DNA of 64,000 nucleotides, from positions 156,811 to 220,810 of the forward strand of contig JBDHJR010000001.1 in assembly GCA_039586815.1 (NCBI GenBank). Direction: 5' to 3'. Shown in pieces: positions 17,521 through 26,789 of this stretch; within the stretch, counting starts at the first letter, position 1, and the number at the start of each line of letters is the position of its first letter. The DNA is from WVYX01 sp039586815. Lineage in GTDB: Bacteria; Gemmatimonadota; Gemmatimonadetes; Gemmatimonadales; GWC2-71-9. The notes beneath the pieces were generated by a model that saw nothing but the letters and a program-made list of their open reading frames with translations, had not been told where the DNA came from and did not search any database. A program made the translations under genes and the position numbers.

Positions 17521-18098
17521 CGCGCTCGCGCCTCGATCCGCTCGGCTACCACGAAGCTGCCGAGCGCCACTACGACCACCGCAAACACGAGCACCCCGTA
17601 GGGCAAGCCCACCAGCTGGGCGATCGTCACCTGGCCGAGGTCGGTGCTGTAGTACAGCCCCCGCACCAGCGGGAACGCCTCGTTGAACAGCAGGATGCCG
17701 AACAGCATGCCGCCGAGGAGCACGACGCCGTCTAAGCGGCCACTCGAGGCCGCCACGCACGAAGTGCCGGGGCACAGCCCGCCCATCACGAAACCCACGC
17801 CGAAGACGACCCCGCCGATCGAATGCGGCGCCACGTAGGTGGGCAGCAGATACACGCGCGAGAGATCGACGAGTCCGAGTTGGGAGAGCCAGAACAGGCC
17901 CAGCATGGCGGTAACGATGGCGCTGAACATCACCTTGAGCACTGCGAGGTCGGTGAGATAGAACTGCCCCGCCAGCTTGCGCGCGTTGCCCAGGCCGCCG
18001 CGCTCCAGGAAGAACCCGAACGCCACGCCTATGGCCAGCGCCACGAGCAGACTCGCTTCTTGACCAAACAGCCCGAACTCATAGAACGGCGCGCTCAC
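17517..18098 (-). CDS. YeeE/YedE family membrane protein, second half-transporter
   Basis: About 193 residues with five to six helices. The conserved half-motif GGLCPGTSCVAASSGRLDG holds the cysteines that relay thiosulfate or sulfur in this family (TsuA type; split versions are known as PmpA/PmpB). I prefer GTG 18098, which overlaps the preceding stop (GTGA) with GGGAG five bases upstream, over the GTG two codons earlier. Together with the next gene it forms a two-chain sulfur-compound permease. Confidence 0.88.
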   Translation of the reverse strand: MSAPFYEFGLFGQEASLLVALAIGVAFGFFLERGGLGNARKLAGQFYLTDLAVLKVMFSAIVTAMLGLFWLSQLGLVDLSRVYLLPTYVAPHSIGGVVFGVGFVMGGLCPGTSCVAASSGRLDGVVLLGGMLFGILLFNEAFPLVRGLYYSTDLGQVTIAQLVGLPYGVLVFAVVVVALGSFVVAERIEARAR

Positions 18099-18613
18099 GT
18101 CCACTCCCTGCGGAACAGCGGCGCCGCGAGATAACCGGCGGCGAACGCGCCTGTGATGAACAGCCAGCTCCCCACACTGAGCAGCGCACCTCCCGTGAGC
18201 GCCTGTCCGCTGGTGCAGCCACGCGCCAGCTTCGCACCGAGTCCCATTATCGTGCCCCCGCCGAATGCGTACAGTAGACGGCTGCGGTTGCTCGCGCGCG
18301 GGCCTTTGTCAATGCCCGGCCGAAAGCGGCGGGCAAGCAACGCCGAGAGCAGGCCACCGAGCGCTATGCCTACGATCTCGAACACCAGCCAGTCCTTGAG
18401 AGGGCTGACGGTGCCGTCACTGAGATACGCCTCGTAGGGGAGATTGTCGGCCGTATGCTGCGGCGCAACGGCACTGACCCCCGTGGCCACGACCGTGGAG
18501 AGTGCCCCCGAGGCACCGAGCCCTCGCCCCATGATCACGAAGGCAAGGAGCAGCACCAAGCCGATCCCCACCCCTGACAGGTAGGGATTCATGTACGGTT
18601 GGGGACGCTTCAC
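18095..18613 (-). CDS. YeeE/YedE family membrane protein, first half-transporter
   Basis: About 172 residues. It has an N-terminal helix, a loop (AAPQHTADNLPYEAYLSDG), then helices with KLARGCTSGQALTGGALLS, the other conserved cysteine motif of thiosulfate transporters. The GTG start overlaps the sulfurtransferase stop (ATGTGA), so the longer upstream frame is not used. A full TsuA-like protein of about 350 residues is split here into two cistrons. Confidence 0.87.
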   Translation of the reverse strand: MKRPQPYMNPYLSGVGIGLVLLLAFVIMGRGLGASGALSTVVATGVSAVAPQHTADNLPYEAYLSDGTVSPLKDWLVFEIVGIALGGLLSALLARRFRPGIDKGPRASNRSRLLYAFGGGTIMGLGAKLARGCTSGQALTGGALLSVGSWLFITGAFAAGYLAAPLFRREWT

Positions 18614-19539
18614 ATGGCCTCCGCACTCACCTCCACACGGAGGTCGCGCTCGGCCCAATCCTGGAAGGCGCCGTCGTACAGCCTGACCTCATGCCCCAGC
18701 GTGCGCGCGGCGAAGATGACCGCCGTGGCGTATTGGCCAATGTGGCAGTAAGCCACCACGGTATCACCGGGCTCCACCCCGGCGGCGACAAACAGCTCGG
18801 CCAGCTCACCCGGGCTCTTCAGGTGCAGCGAGTCGTCTATCAGCTCGGTCCACGGTATGCTGCCAGACCCGGGGATGTGGCCAGCCTTGCCGCGATCCTC
18901 GCGCACCCCGTCGTAGAACGCGCGGGCACGCCCGTCCACCAACGCGTAGCCCTGCGCGGCGGCATGCTGCTCTACCCAGTCGGCCTGCACCACCATGTCG
19001 GGTCGTGGCGCCAGCGTGAGCTCGCCGGCCCCCGGCACCGGCTCCTCGTCCGTCACTGCTTGCCCGGCGGCCTTCCAGGCAGCGAGCCCACCGTCCAGCA
19101 AGACGGTGCGGTCACCCAGTCCCGCCCAGTCGAGAGTGAACACCAGGCGGGCGGTGGGCGTCACCCACTCGCTGCCCCAGTACACCACGATGCGGGAGTC
19201 ATGGGAGATCCCGAAGCCCTCGAGCGTTTCCTCGAAGGCCTCCGGCTCGGGCAGCTCCAGGATGAGCGCGTCCGGTGAATGGGAGTCAGGGTGCGACATC
19301 AGCTCGTGCGTGACGTGATACGCGCCCGGGATGTGCTCCGCCAGGTAATCATCCGCGGCGCCCACGTGCAGCAGCACCACGCTCGGGTCGTCCAGGTGCT
19401 CGGCCAACCAGTCGGCCGATACGAGCAGCTCGGCCCGGTGGTCGGCAGGCGCCTCACCAGCGCAGGACCAGAGCGAGGCCACGAGAAGGACCGCCACGAT
19501 GCCGGCGGCACCGCGGTGCTGGCGATGGAGGGACGTCAT
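18610..19539 (-). CDS. Tandem-rhodanese sulfurtransferase lipoprotein
   Basis: 309 residues with a signal ending in LWSC (lipobox), followed by two rhodanese domains. The N-terminal domain (about 35-165) is inactive, with YWGSEW at the active-site position. The C-terminal domain (about 185-305) carries the persulfide cysteine in VVAYCHIGQYAT. Thiosulfate or 3-mercaptopyruvate sulfurtransferase is the expected activity, here on the periplasmic side. It heads the sulfur operon and would feed sulfur to the split YeeE/YedE permease. Confidence 0.88.
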   Translation of the reverse strand: MTSLHRQHRGAAGIVAVLLVASLWSCAGEAPADHRAELLVSADWLAEHLDDPSVVLLHVGAADDYLAEHIPGAYHVTHELMSHPDSHSPDALILELPEPEAFEETLEGFGISHDSRIVVYWGSEWVTPTARLVFTLDWAGLGDRTVLLDGGLAAWKAAGQAVTDEEPVPGAGELTLAPRPDMVVQADWVEQHAAAQGYALVDGRARAFYDGVREDRGKAGHIPGSGSIPWTELIDDSLHLKSPGELAELFVAAGVEPGDTVVAYCHIGQYATAVIFAARTLGHEVRLYDGAFQDWAERDLRVEVSAEAM

Positions 19540-19652
19540 TGCACGGACTCCGGACTGGGGTACCTCAGCAGAACGGTCTCGGGCCGCGTGCGGTTTCGTT
19601 CACCAGCCGCGACGCTGCGAAACCCCGGCGCATCCACCATCGTAGAGGCCCC

Positions 19653-22046
19653 ATGGGACCCCATATGAGGGAACTCGGCGCTCGCGCCCGCGCGATCCTG
19701 CGGCGCCAGCCGAAATCCGCGGTCGCCCTGGCCGCGTTGCTGCTCATCATTCTCGGTGGGAGCGCAGCCGTCGCGCTGGAGGCGCTCGTACGCGCGCGTC
19801 TCGACGACGACATCCTCCGGGCGCCCACGAGGTTCTACGCCCGCCCACTGGTGTTCCAGCCTGGAATGACACTGGACCCCATGCGCGTCGAGCAAGCACT
19901 CGGGCGCCTGGGGTACCGCCGCGTGCGCAGCCGGCGAGTCGACCCAGGCGAGTATTACCGCAGCTCATCGACGTGGATCATCGGACGCCGCGCCTTCCGT
20001 CACTACGACCGGCTCGAACCAGGCGGTGTGGCCACCGTCCGCACCGACTGGAGAGGACGAGTGCGCGACGTGAGGGACGAGGGTGGCGAGCGCATCTCGT
20101 ACATCGCGCTCGAGCCGGAGCTGCTGCGCAGCACCCACGGGAGCCTGCTCGAGGAGCGCCTGCCCGTTCCGCTGGGTGACGTCCCCGAGCACCTGGTCGA
20201 TGCGATCCTCACGATCGAGGATAAGCGCTTCTTCGATCACGCCGGCCTCGACGTGCGCCGCATCGCAGGGGCAAGCCTGGCCAATCTGCGCGCCGGTCAC
20301 ATCGTCGAGGGCGCCAGCACCCTGACCCAGCAGCTGGCCAAGAATCTGTACCTCTCGGCCCGGCGCACCCCCACTCGCAAGCTGCGAGAGCTGGCGATGG
20401 CCGTGGTGCTCGAGGCGCGCCACTCGAAGGAGCAGATCCTCGAGGCATACGTCAACGAGGTCTACCTGGGACAGAACGGGGCGTTCGAGGTCCACGGGGT
20501 GGGACAGGCCGCCCAGCACTACTTCGGCAAGGACGTGAGCCAGCTCGAGGTCGCCGAGGCTGCGCTGCTCGCGGGGATCATCCGCGGACCGAGCCTGTAC
20601 TCGCCGTTCCGCCACCCCGAGCGCGCCGCGGAGCGGCGCGATCTCGTGTTGCAGCTGATGCACCAGCGCGGTGTGCTCGACGACGATGCCCTTCGTCGCG
20701 CGCAGCGCGCGCCACTCGGGCTGCGCACGCGGCGGCAGCGTGCCCATTCGGGCCGTTACTTCGTGGACTACGTGGCACAGCAGCTCCGGGTGCGCCACGG
20801 AGCCGCCGTGCTCACGCAGGGGCACTCTGTGTTCACCACGCTCGACGCGGGGCTGCAGCAGAGCGCCGAACTGGCGGTTCGGGAAGGACTCGCGCGGCTG
20901 GAGGCGGAGGCACCCTACCTGTCCGAAGGTGCGCCGTTGCAGGCGGCGCTGATCGCGCTCGACCCGCGTACCGGAGAGATCCTCGCCATGGTCGGGGGTC
21001 GCGACTACGGGGCATCGCAGTTCAACCGTGCCGCGCAGGCGCGGCGTCAGCCCGGAAGCGCGTTCAAGCCCATCGTCGCTCTCACCGCCCTCGCGCGGCA
21101 ACGAGAGGAGGACGAGCGGGACCGGCCGGGGTTCACCTTGGCCTCCGTGCTCGACGACGAGCCACTATCGGTGGAGACGCCGGCGGGACTCTGGCAACCC
21201 ACCAACTACGACGGTCGCTTCCGCGGCCAGCTCACTCTGCGCGAGGCGCTGGAGCGGTCGCTCAACGTGCCGTTCGCCCGGCTGGGGCTTGCGGTGGGTG
21301 CGGACCGCATTGTACAGACCGCCCGCCGCCTCGGCATCGAGAGCAAGCTCAAGCCGTACCCCAGCATCGCGCTCGGCGCCTTCGAGCTCACACCGCTGGA
21401 GCTGACCCGCGCGTACGGAGTCCTGGCGGCGGAGGGTTACCGGGCGGAAACCCACGCCACCCTGGGCGTGCTGACGCCCGCAAGTGAGATCCTCGAGCGG
21501 CAGGAACTGGAGCGCGAGCGGGCGTACACTGCCGCCGAGGCATACCTGGTAACCTCCGCACTGAGAGGCGCCGTGGAGCGCGGCACCGGACGCGGAATGC
21601 GGGCCTTCGGGTTCCGCGGCACCGTCGCCGCGAAGTCGGGCACGACGAACGATTTTCGCGACGCGTGGTTCGTCGGCTACACCCCGGCGCTCGTAGTCGG
21701 CGTCTGGGTGGGGTTCGACGACGGGCGCAGCATCGGACTCCCCGGCTCGCGGGCTGCGCTCCCGATCTTCGCCCGCTTTCTGAGAGACGCTCCCGACGTC
21801 TACGGCGACGTCCGGTTCCAGCGCCCCCAGGGTCTCGAAACCGTGGACGTCGATCGCATCTCGGGGCTCAGGGCCGGGTGGGGCTGTCGCGGAGAGCCCG
21901 AGGTGTTCCTGCTCGGCACTGCGCCGCAGGAGTCCTGCTCGCGGTACCGGTTTGCGGAGTGGTACGGCAGCGCACGTGATCTTGCGCGCAGCTATGGCGC
22001 GCGGCTGCGCGAGCTGCGGCGCAATTCACGTCGGGGAGGCAACTAG
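19653..22046 (+). CDS. Class A penicillin-binding protein (PBP1B-like)
   Basis: About 797 residues. A cytoplasmic tail and one membrane helix are followed by a UvrB-domain-2-like segment, then the GT51 glycosyltransferase with IEDKRFFDHAGLD, GASTLTQQLAKNLYLS and AYVNEVYLGQNG. The transpeptidase follows with the SxxK box QPGSAFKP, SLNVP (SxN) and AAKSGTTNDFRD (KSGT). It polymerises and cross-links peptidoglycan. The frame extends 38 codons upstream, but ATG 19653 has GAGG five bases before it; a second ATG four codons later is possible. It is divergent from the sulfur operon. Confidence 0.93.
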   Translation: MGPHMRELGARARAILRRQPKSAVALAALLLIILGGSAAVALEALVRARLDDDILRAPTRFYARPLVFQPGMTLDPMRVEQALGRLGYRRVRSRRVDPGEYYRSSSTWIIGRRAFRHYDRLEPGGVATVRTDWRGRVRDVRDEGGERISYIALEPELLRSTHGSLLEERLPVPLGDVPEHLVDAILTIEDKRFFDHAGLDVRRIAGASLANLRAGHIVEGASTLTQQLAKNLYLSARRTPTRKLRELAMAVVLEARHSKEQILEAYVNEVYLGQNGAFEVHGVGQAAQHYFGKDVSQLEVAEAALLAGIIRGPSLYSPFRHPERAAERRDLVLQLMHQRGVLDDDALRRAQRAPLGLRTRRQRAHSGRYFVDYVAQQLRVRHGAAVLTQGHSVFTTLDAGLQQSAELAVREGLARLEAEAPYLSEGAPLQAALIALDPRTGEILAMVGGRDYGASQFNRAAQARRQPGSAFKPIVALTALARQREEDERDRPGFTLASVLDDEPLSVETPAGLWQPTNYDGRFRGQLTLREALERSLNVPFARLGLAVGADRIVQTARRLGIESKLKPYPSIALGAFELTPLELTRAYGVLAAEGYRAETHATLGVLTPASEILERQELERERAYTAAEAYLVTSALRGAVERGTGRGMRAFGFRGTVAAKSGTTNDFRDAWFVGYTPALVVGVWVGFDDGRSIGLPGSRAALPIFARFLRDAPDVYGDVRFQRPQGLETVDVDRISGLRAGWGCRGEPEVFLLGTAPQESCSRYRFAEWYGSARDLARSYGARLRELRRNSRRGGN

Positions 22047-22160
22047 CGCTTGACGCCGGCCAATCTCGGGTAGTAGTTGGAGGCCTATCCGAACCCCGAG
22101 CGCCGGAGCCAGCGACGTGCCGCGACCACCGCGACACAGCAACTTCTACCCCAAGGTGCG

Positions 22161-23414
22161 GTGAGGGCCCTCAGGCCGCTCCTGCTGCTGGTCCTGCTGC
22201 CGGCGGCAGGCGCCGCGCAGCAAGCGGAGACGCCGCCCGATGGCTCGAGCATATCCATCGCGCTCGTCACCATGGGGCCGGGTGCGCAGGTGTGGGAGCG
22301 GTTCGGCCACAACGCGCTGTGGGTGCGCGATACGGTGAGCGGCTTCGACCGGGTGTACAACTACGGCATGTTCAGCTTCCAGCAGGAGCGCTACGTGCAG
22401 CGGTTCCTACAGGGCCTGCTGGAATACTGGATGATGGGTTTCGAGTCGCCGCAGCACTTCGCCGCCTACGTGGCGGCCGATCGATCCCTCTGGATCCAGG
22501 AGCTCAACCTCACTCCCGAACAGCGCGCGGAGCTGGCCGTCTTTCTCCGCTGGAATGACACACCGGAAAACCGCTACTACCGCTACGACTACTATCTCGA
22601 CAACTGCTCCACCCGCATCCGCGATGCAATCGACCAGGTGCTGGGAGGCCGCATCCGAGAGCTAACAGCGAACGTGGAGTCGGGCACCACGTTCCGGTTC
22701 CACACACAGCGGCTCACGGCGGTGGACGTCGCCGCATCCACCGGCCTGCTGCTCGCGCTCGGACCGTACGTGGACCGTCCCATCTCAGTATGGGAGGAAA
22801 TGTTCATACCGCTGAAGCTGCGGGAGCACGTGCGTAGCATTACCGTGCTCGACGCCGAGGGGCGCGAGGTGCCCCTGGTGAGCGCCGAGTACACGCTCTA
22901 CCAGAGCACCGCCGAGCCGGAGCGCGATGCCCCGCCCTTCCGAACACACTGGTATCTCCTTATCGGGCTCGTGCTGGCAGCAGCGATGGTTGCGGGCGGG
23001 CTGCGATCCGATGCTTCCCGAGCGGCTGCAGTCGCGTCGGTCTCAGTCGCCGGAGCGTGGGCGTTCGCGGCGGGTATCGCCGGCTTAGTGCTTACCGGCC
23101 TCTGGTTCTTCACCGACCACGCGTCGGCATACTGGAACGAGAACCTGTTCTTCTACAATCCGCTGGCGCTGCCGCTGGTGGTTCTCATCCCGGCCATGCT
23201 GTGGCGGGCGCGCTGGGCGGCTCGACCCGCCGTGGTGCTCGCGCTGGTGGTCGCAGGCCTCACCGCCGTCGGCCTGTTGCTCCAGCCACTACTCCCACAA
23301 GTGAACCGCGACTTGGTAGCCCTGGCCACGCCGCCCAACCTGGCGCTGGCATGGTTGGCACTACGCAAAGGCCCCGGCAGTGCCGGGGCCTTCAGCTCAG
23401 AGCCACCGCGCTAG
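22161..23414 (+). CDS. DUF4105 (Lnb N-terminal periplasmic domain) membrane protein
   Basis: About 417 residues from a GTG with AAGG upstream. A signal peptide (LLLLVLLPAAGAAQQ) is followed by a periplasmic DUF4105 domain with conserved ERFGHNALWVRD and YYLDNCSTRIRDAID. These histidine and cysteine positions suggest a papain-like fold. The C-terminus has four to five helices (about 270-400). Function is unknown. The end of the gene overlaps a hairpin that also serves the convergent gene. The frame is open from a TTG at 22077, but the signal peptide favours the shorter form. Confidence 0.8.
   Translation: MRALRPLLLLVLLPAAGAAQQAETPPDGSSISIALVTMGPGAQVWERFGHNALWVRDTVSGFDRVYNYGMFSFQQERYVQRFLQGLLEYWMMGFESPQHFAAYVAADRSLWIQELNLTPEQRAELAVFLRWNDTPENRYYRYDYYLDNCSTRIRDAIDQVLGGRIRELTANVESGTTFRFHTQRLTAVDVAASTGLLLALGPYVDRPISVWEEMFIPLKLREHVRSITVLDAEGREVPLVSAEYTLYQSTAEPERDAPPFRTHWYLLIGLVLAAAMVAGGLRSDASRAAAVASVSVAGAWAFAAGIAGLVLTGLWFFTDHASAYWNENLFFYNPLALPLVVLIPAMLWRARWAARPAVVLALVVAGLTAVGLLLQPLLPQVNRDLVALATPPNLALAWLALRKGPGSAGAFSSEPPR
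23368..23392. terminator. Bidirectional hairpin terminator embedded in coding sequence
   Basis: Perfect 12-bp inverted repeat (AAGGCCCCGGCA and its complement) around a single G. It lies inside the last 16 codons of the DUF4105 gene and just downstream of the convergent solute-binding gene. On the minus strand it is followed by a TTT run. Confidence 0.7.
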
Positions 23415-24229
23415 GGCAGCGCGGCGATCCAGGACCCGTCCTCCATCCACTTCTCGCGTAGCAGCTCGAGTATGCCGGTGCCCCGCATCGCCCGGTAGTA
23501 GTTCTCGACCACGTTGCGGAACTGCAGGTCGCCCTTGGGCAGGGCCATCCCGATCGGTTCGATCGTCAGCGGCTCATCCAGCGTCAGCAGGCCGGCATCG
23601 GGATAGCGCAGCACCGTCAGCAGACAGATCGGCATGTCGGCCACCATGGCGTCCACTTCGTCCGACAGCACCATCTGCACGCCGGCATCGTAGTCCTCCA
23701 CCGCTGTGAACTGGGCGGCGGGCAGGTGACGCTCGATGAAGCGCTGGCTGGTGGAGTTCCTCAGGGCGGCCAGCTTGAGGTTGGCCTGATCGAAGTCCTC
23801 GGTCTCGTCGATCATCGACAAGGACCGGGAGTTGGTGAGGATCGACATACCTGAGAGCATGTAGGGACCCACGAAGGAGACCCGTTGCGACCGCTCCGCG
23901 GTGATCGTCATTCCAGAGATCACCATGTCGACCTCGCCGGCCTCCAGCGCATTCAGCAGCTCGCCGAACGGCCGCGTCACAATGGTCAACTCGACGTCCA
24001 TGGCAGACGCCAGCACCGCCGCGACATCCATGTCGATCCCGATCAGGTCGCCCGAGCGGGCGCGCACGTTGAAGGGCGGCTGATTGCCGGACATGCCGAC
24101 CCGCAACTCGCCGGTCTGGACCACCCGGTCCAGCACGGGGGATTCCTGCGCGGCGCCGGTGTCGGCACTCGCGAGCAGACCGCTCACGAGGAACAGGGTC
24201 AGGACGATGATTCGATGTACTCGCTGCAT
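23411..24229 (-). CDS. Extracellular solute-binding protein, family 3
   Basis: About 272 residues with a signal peptide (ending TGAAQE) and a two-lobed amino-acid-binding fold: GELRVGMSGNQPPFN, GIDMDVAAVLA, DMVISGMTITAERS and VDAMVADMPI. Start ATG 24229 has GGGAG eight bases before it. No permease or ATPase gene is adjacent. It may work with distant ABC parts or as a ligand sensor for the divergent GGDEF-EAL protein; the latter is inference. It converges with the DUF4105 gene, sharing four bases of coding sequence at the 3' ends. Confidence 0.87.
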   Translation of the reverse strand: MQRVHRIIVLTLFLVSGLLASADTGAAQESPVLDRVVQTGELRVGMSGNQPPFNVRARSGDLIGIDMDVAAVLASAMDVELTIVTRPFGELLNALEAGEVDMVISGMTITAERSQRVSFVGPYMLSGMSILTNSRSLSMIDETEDFDQANLKLAALRNSTSQRFIERHLPAAQFTAVEDYDAGVQMVLSDEVDAMVADMPICLLTVLRYPDAGLLTLDEPLTIEPIGMALPKGDLQFRNVVENYYRAMRGTGILELLREKWMEDGSWIAALP

Positions 24230-24545
24230 TAAACTCACTCCCGCGTGGTATTGGGAACCTCCCCGCCTTCACCTATCCCCGGAGCAAATGGCTCGAGCCA
24301 TGTCCTGGAAGCCGCTCCGTGCGGCGACGTATAGTAACCCGGGGCCCGGTTATCTCAACCCGCGCTCTCGACTCGTAATTTCCGACCGATATGCAGGGAC
24401 GTAAGTGGTTGTCGCACCATATTATACACTACTGACCCGAGAGGCTGATCGTTGGGCGATTACTCGTGAGTCCCGTCACTGTGAAACCACTGCCGCCTCG
24501 CCAACGTCCCGGGGTGCGCCCGGCCCATAACCCTTAGACGCGGGG
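24230..24545. other. 316-base divergent intergenic region
   Basis: Separates the solute-binding gene and the GGDEF-EAL gene. It holds a minus-strand promoter (24331-24358), a small inverted repeat (GCCGC-TCCGT-GCGGC near 24311) and an AT-rich TATTATACA (24420-24428) that may be the -10 of the GGDEF-EAL gene, without a clear -35. I see no coding sequence in it. Confidence 0.6.
24331..24358 (-). promoter_or_regulatory. Sigma70-like promoter of the solute-binding gene
   Basis: On the minus strand TTGAGA, a 16-base spacer and TACTAT, about 100 bases before the ATG. Confidence 0.55.
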
Positions 24546-26138
24546 ATGTCAGTGGCCGTCACACCGCTGTTGCTGGTTTCGATCGCCGTGCTGCTCACTG
24601 CGGCCGGGTGGTGCATCTACCTGCTGTTCCGGCTGCACGATCGGCAGCTCGCGGTGCTTGGCACGGTGCTGGGAGTGGTGGCCGTCGTCGGGACTATCGT
24701 CGTGCTGGCACCGGGACTGTCGCGCGGGCTCGAGCTGGCTGTGCACGCCGTGGACATCGCCACCCTCGGTGTGAGCGTACTGGCACTCGTCACGGTGGTC
24801 GTTCTGAGCCGCACCATGGCGAGCACGGGCCTGTCGGGTGACGCGCTCTACGACCCCGCAACCGGGCTGCCCAACCGGGCCTCTTTCCTCAATCTGTTGG
24901 AGCGCTCCACGCGACGCGCGCAGCGGCAACAGCCACCGAGTCTCTCGGTACTGGTGGTAGGACTCGACCGGTTCAAGCTGATCAACGAGACCCTGGGGCA
25001 CGCTGCCGGCGACCAGGTGCTGGTCGCAGTGGCGCGCCGCTTGCTCACCTGTCTGCGTCCCGGAGACGTGGTGGCCCGCATGGGCGGGGACGAGTTCGGC
25101 ATTCTGCTACATCAGATAAGAGACAGCAGCGACGCAATCCGCGTCGCGGAGCGCGTGCAAGCCGTGCTCAAGACGCCCTACGGGCTGGGCGACCAGGAGC
25201 TCCCCATCACCGCGAGCATCGGCATCGTTACCGACGAGAACTCGTACGACGCGGGCACGCTGGTGCGGGACGCGGGTACAGCAATGGACCGCGCCAAGGC
25301 GCACGGCAAGGACCGCTACGAGCTGTTCGACGAAACGATGCACGCCCGGGCGCTGGCGTTGATCCGGCTCGAGACCGATTTGCGGCTGGCCATCGACCAC
25401 AACCAATTACGACTCTACTTCCAGCCGGTCGTGTCGCTCGAGAGCAGCCGGATAACGGGTTTCGAAGCCCTGGTGCGCTGGGACCACCCGGTGCAGGGGC
25501 TGCTCCAACCCAGCCACTTCATTCCCCTCGCCGAGGAGAGCGGCCTCATCATTCCGCTCGGCTGGTGGGTGTTGGAAGAGGCCTGCCGCCAGATGTCGAA
25601 GTGGCTCGCGCAGTTCACCGACATGCCGGAGCTCTCAGTCAGCGTGAACCTCTCGCCCAAGCAGTTCCAGCAGAGCCATCTCGTGGAGCGGGTGAAGGAG
25701 ACGGTGGAGCGTAGCGGGTTCGACTTCCACCGTCTCCGCTTCGAGATCACCGAGGGCGTCCTGATGGAGGAGGTCGACATCAGCGTGGAGACGATCAACC
25801 AGCTGCGCTCACTCGGCATCCAGGTGAACATCGACGACTTTGGGACGGGATATTCCTCACTGAGCTACCTGCAGCAACTCCCGATCGACACGCTGAAGAT
25901 CGACCGCTCCTTCGTGAGCGACCTCGACGTTGCAGGCCAGAAGCCCCAGGTGATCCAGGCCATCGTGGGCCTCGCGCGCGACCTCGGTATCAGCGTGGTG
26001 GCCGAGGGCGTCGAGACGCCGGAACAGTCGGCACGCCTCAAGTTCCTCAAGTGCGACGAGGGACAGGGCTTCCTGTACTCCGAGCCGGTGGACGGGGAGA
26101 CCGCGACGCAACTGCTGGAGGCACAGGCCGACCAGTAA
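24546..26138 (+). CDS. GGDEF-EAL c-di-GMP turnover protein
   Basis: 530 residues. Residues 1-90 form three membrane helices and no recognisable sensor domain. The GGDEF domain (about 100-265) has DPATGLPNRASFL, an inhibitory-site-like region, and an intact RMGGDEFGIL. The EAL domain (about 275-525) has FEALVRW, NLSPKQF, DDFGTGYSSLSYL and AEGVETPEQ, so the metal ligands and catalytic residues are present. Both diguanylate cyclase and phosphodiesterase activities are therefore possible. It is divergent from a solute-binding protein gene, a possible periplasmic input. Confidence 0.92.
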   Translation: MSVAVTPLLLVSIAVLLTAAGWCIYLLFRLHDRQLAVLGTVLGVVAVVGTIVVLAPGLSRGLELAVHAVDIATLGVSVLALVTVVVLSRTMASTGLSGDALYDPATGLPNRASFLNLLERSTRRAQRQQPPSLSVLVVGLDRFKLINETLGHAAGDQVLVAVARRLLTCLRPGDVVARMGGDEFGILLHQIRDSSDAIRVAERVQAVLKTPYGLGDQELPITASIGIVTDENSYDAGTLVRDAGTAMDRAKAHGKDRYELFDETMHARALALIRLETDLRLAIDHNQLRLYFQPVVSLESSRITGFEALVRWDHPVQGLLQPSHFIPLAEESGLIIPLGWWVLEEACRQMSKWLAQFTDMPELSVSVNLSPKQFQQSHLVERVKETVERSGFDFHRLRFEITEGVLMEEVDISVETINQLRSLGIQVNIDDFGTGYSSLSYLQQLPIDTLKIDRSFVSDLDVAGQKPQVIQAIVGLARDLGISVVAEGVETPEQSARLKFLKCDEGQGFLYSEPVDGETATQLLEAQADQ

Positions 26139-26181
26139 GGCGCCTACCACTTCATCTCTTTGTTTTGCAGTGACTTGGGTG

Positions 26182-26502
26182 CTATGCCGACCTTGGCTCA
26201 GGTCGCCGCCCGGTCTCGAACAGCCCCCACTGGTAGGGGCACTCGGCGTCCCCTTCGGGGCGCACGCGGTTGGCTCGGCGCCGGCAGGCCGGACACTCGA
26301 GATCGAGGTCGATCACCCGCCAGTCGTTCCCCCTGGGCAGCCGGTCGAACTCGCGTACGATGGTTCCGTTGTGACTCGTATGCTCGGCGCGAGACGCCAT
26401 GACCCGCATGACAGCCCCATCGCGCGGACAACGAATGAAGCCGATATCATCGGCTGCCTGTCGAGCGATCTTGTGGGTCCCAAGGACGCTATAGTCGGGC
26501 AT
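26182..26502 (-). CDS. Small putative zinc-ribbon protein
   Basis: 106 residues. It contains FIRCPRDGAVMRV and LECPACRRRAN, which resemble the two knuckles of a zinc ribbon, although the first knuckle has only one cysteine. No signal or helix is seen. There is no strong ribosome binding site close to the ATG. The opposite strand also has an open frame, but its composition is less protein-like. I consider this a plausible but unproven gene of unknown function. Confidence 0.5.
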   Translation of the reverse strand: MPDYSVLGTHKIARQAADDIGFIRCPRDGAVMRVMASRAEHTSHNGTIVREFDRLPRGNDWRVIDLDLECPACRRRANRVRPEGDAECPYQWGLFETGRRPEPRSA

Positions 26503-26749
26503 TTCAGGGCACTGGACTTCCTTGGCTGTTGCGGACGCGTGGTCGGGGGGGAGGGTACCTGACCACCAAGGAGGTGGCTCAAGCTACGCAGCACACCGCG
26601 AGCCGCAAGCGCCGTTGTTTCTTCGGCGTCGCACCCACCGTGTGCGTCCCGTGTGGAGCGCATAGCAGAGTGTCCGTGCCGCGTGACGCAGGTTTCCCAC
26701 GCTGTGTGGATTTGTGGAGACCACTTCTCCGCAGCACAGTCGCGACGCT

Positions 26750-26775
26750 GGAACCCGGTTGCCCGCGGCACCGTA
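26750..26775 (+). promoter_or_regulatory. Possible ECF-type promoter of the M23 gene
   Basis: GGAAC, 17 bases, CGTA. The spacing matches the promoters at 46481 and 47962, but the -10 is CGTA, and the distance to the ATG (14 bases) is short. Confidence 0.3.
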
Positions 26776-26789
26776 TCAGCAGTGTGACC

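Noticed and set aside
19539..19652. Longer start for the penicillin-binding protein
   Set aside because: The extra residues are not protein-like, and they fill the divergent promoter region; the membrane anchor comes after 19653.
26170..26562. Plus-strand 130-codon frame overlapping the zinc-ribbon-like gene
   Set aside because: No motif and no support. The minus-strand frame with CPxxG and CPAC knuckles is better, though still uncertain.
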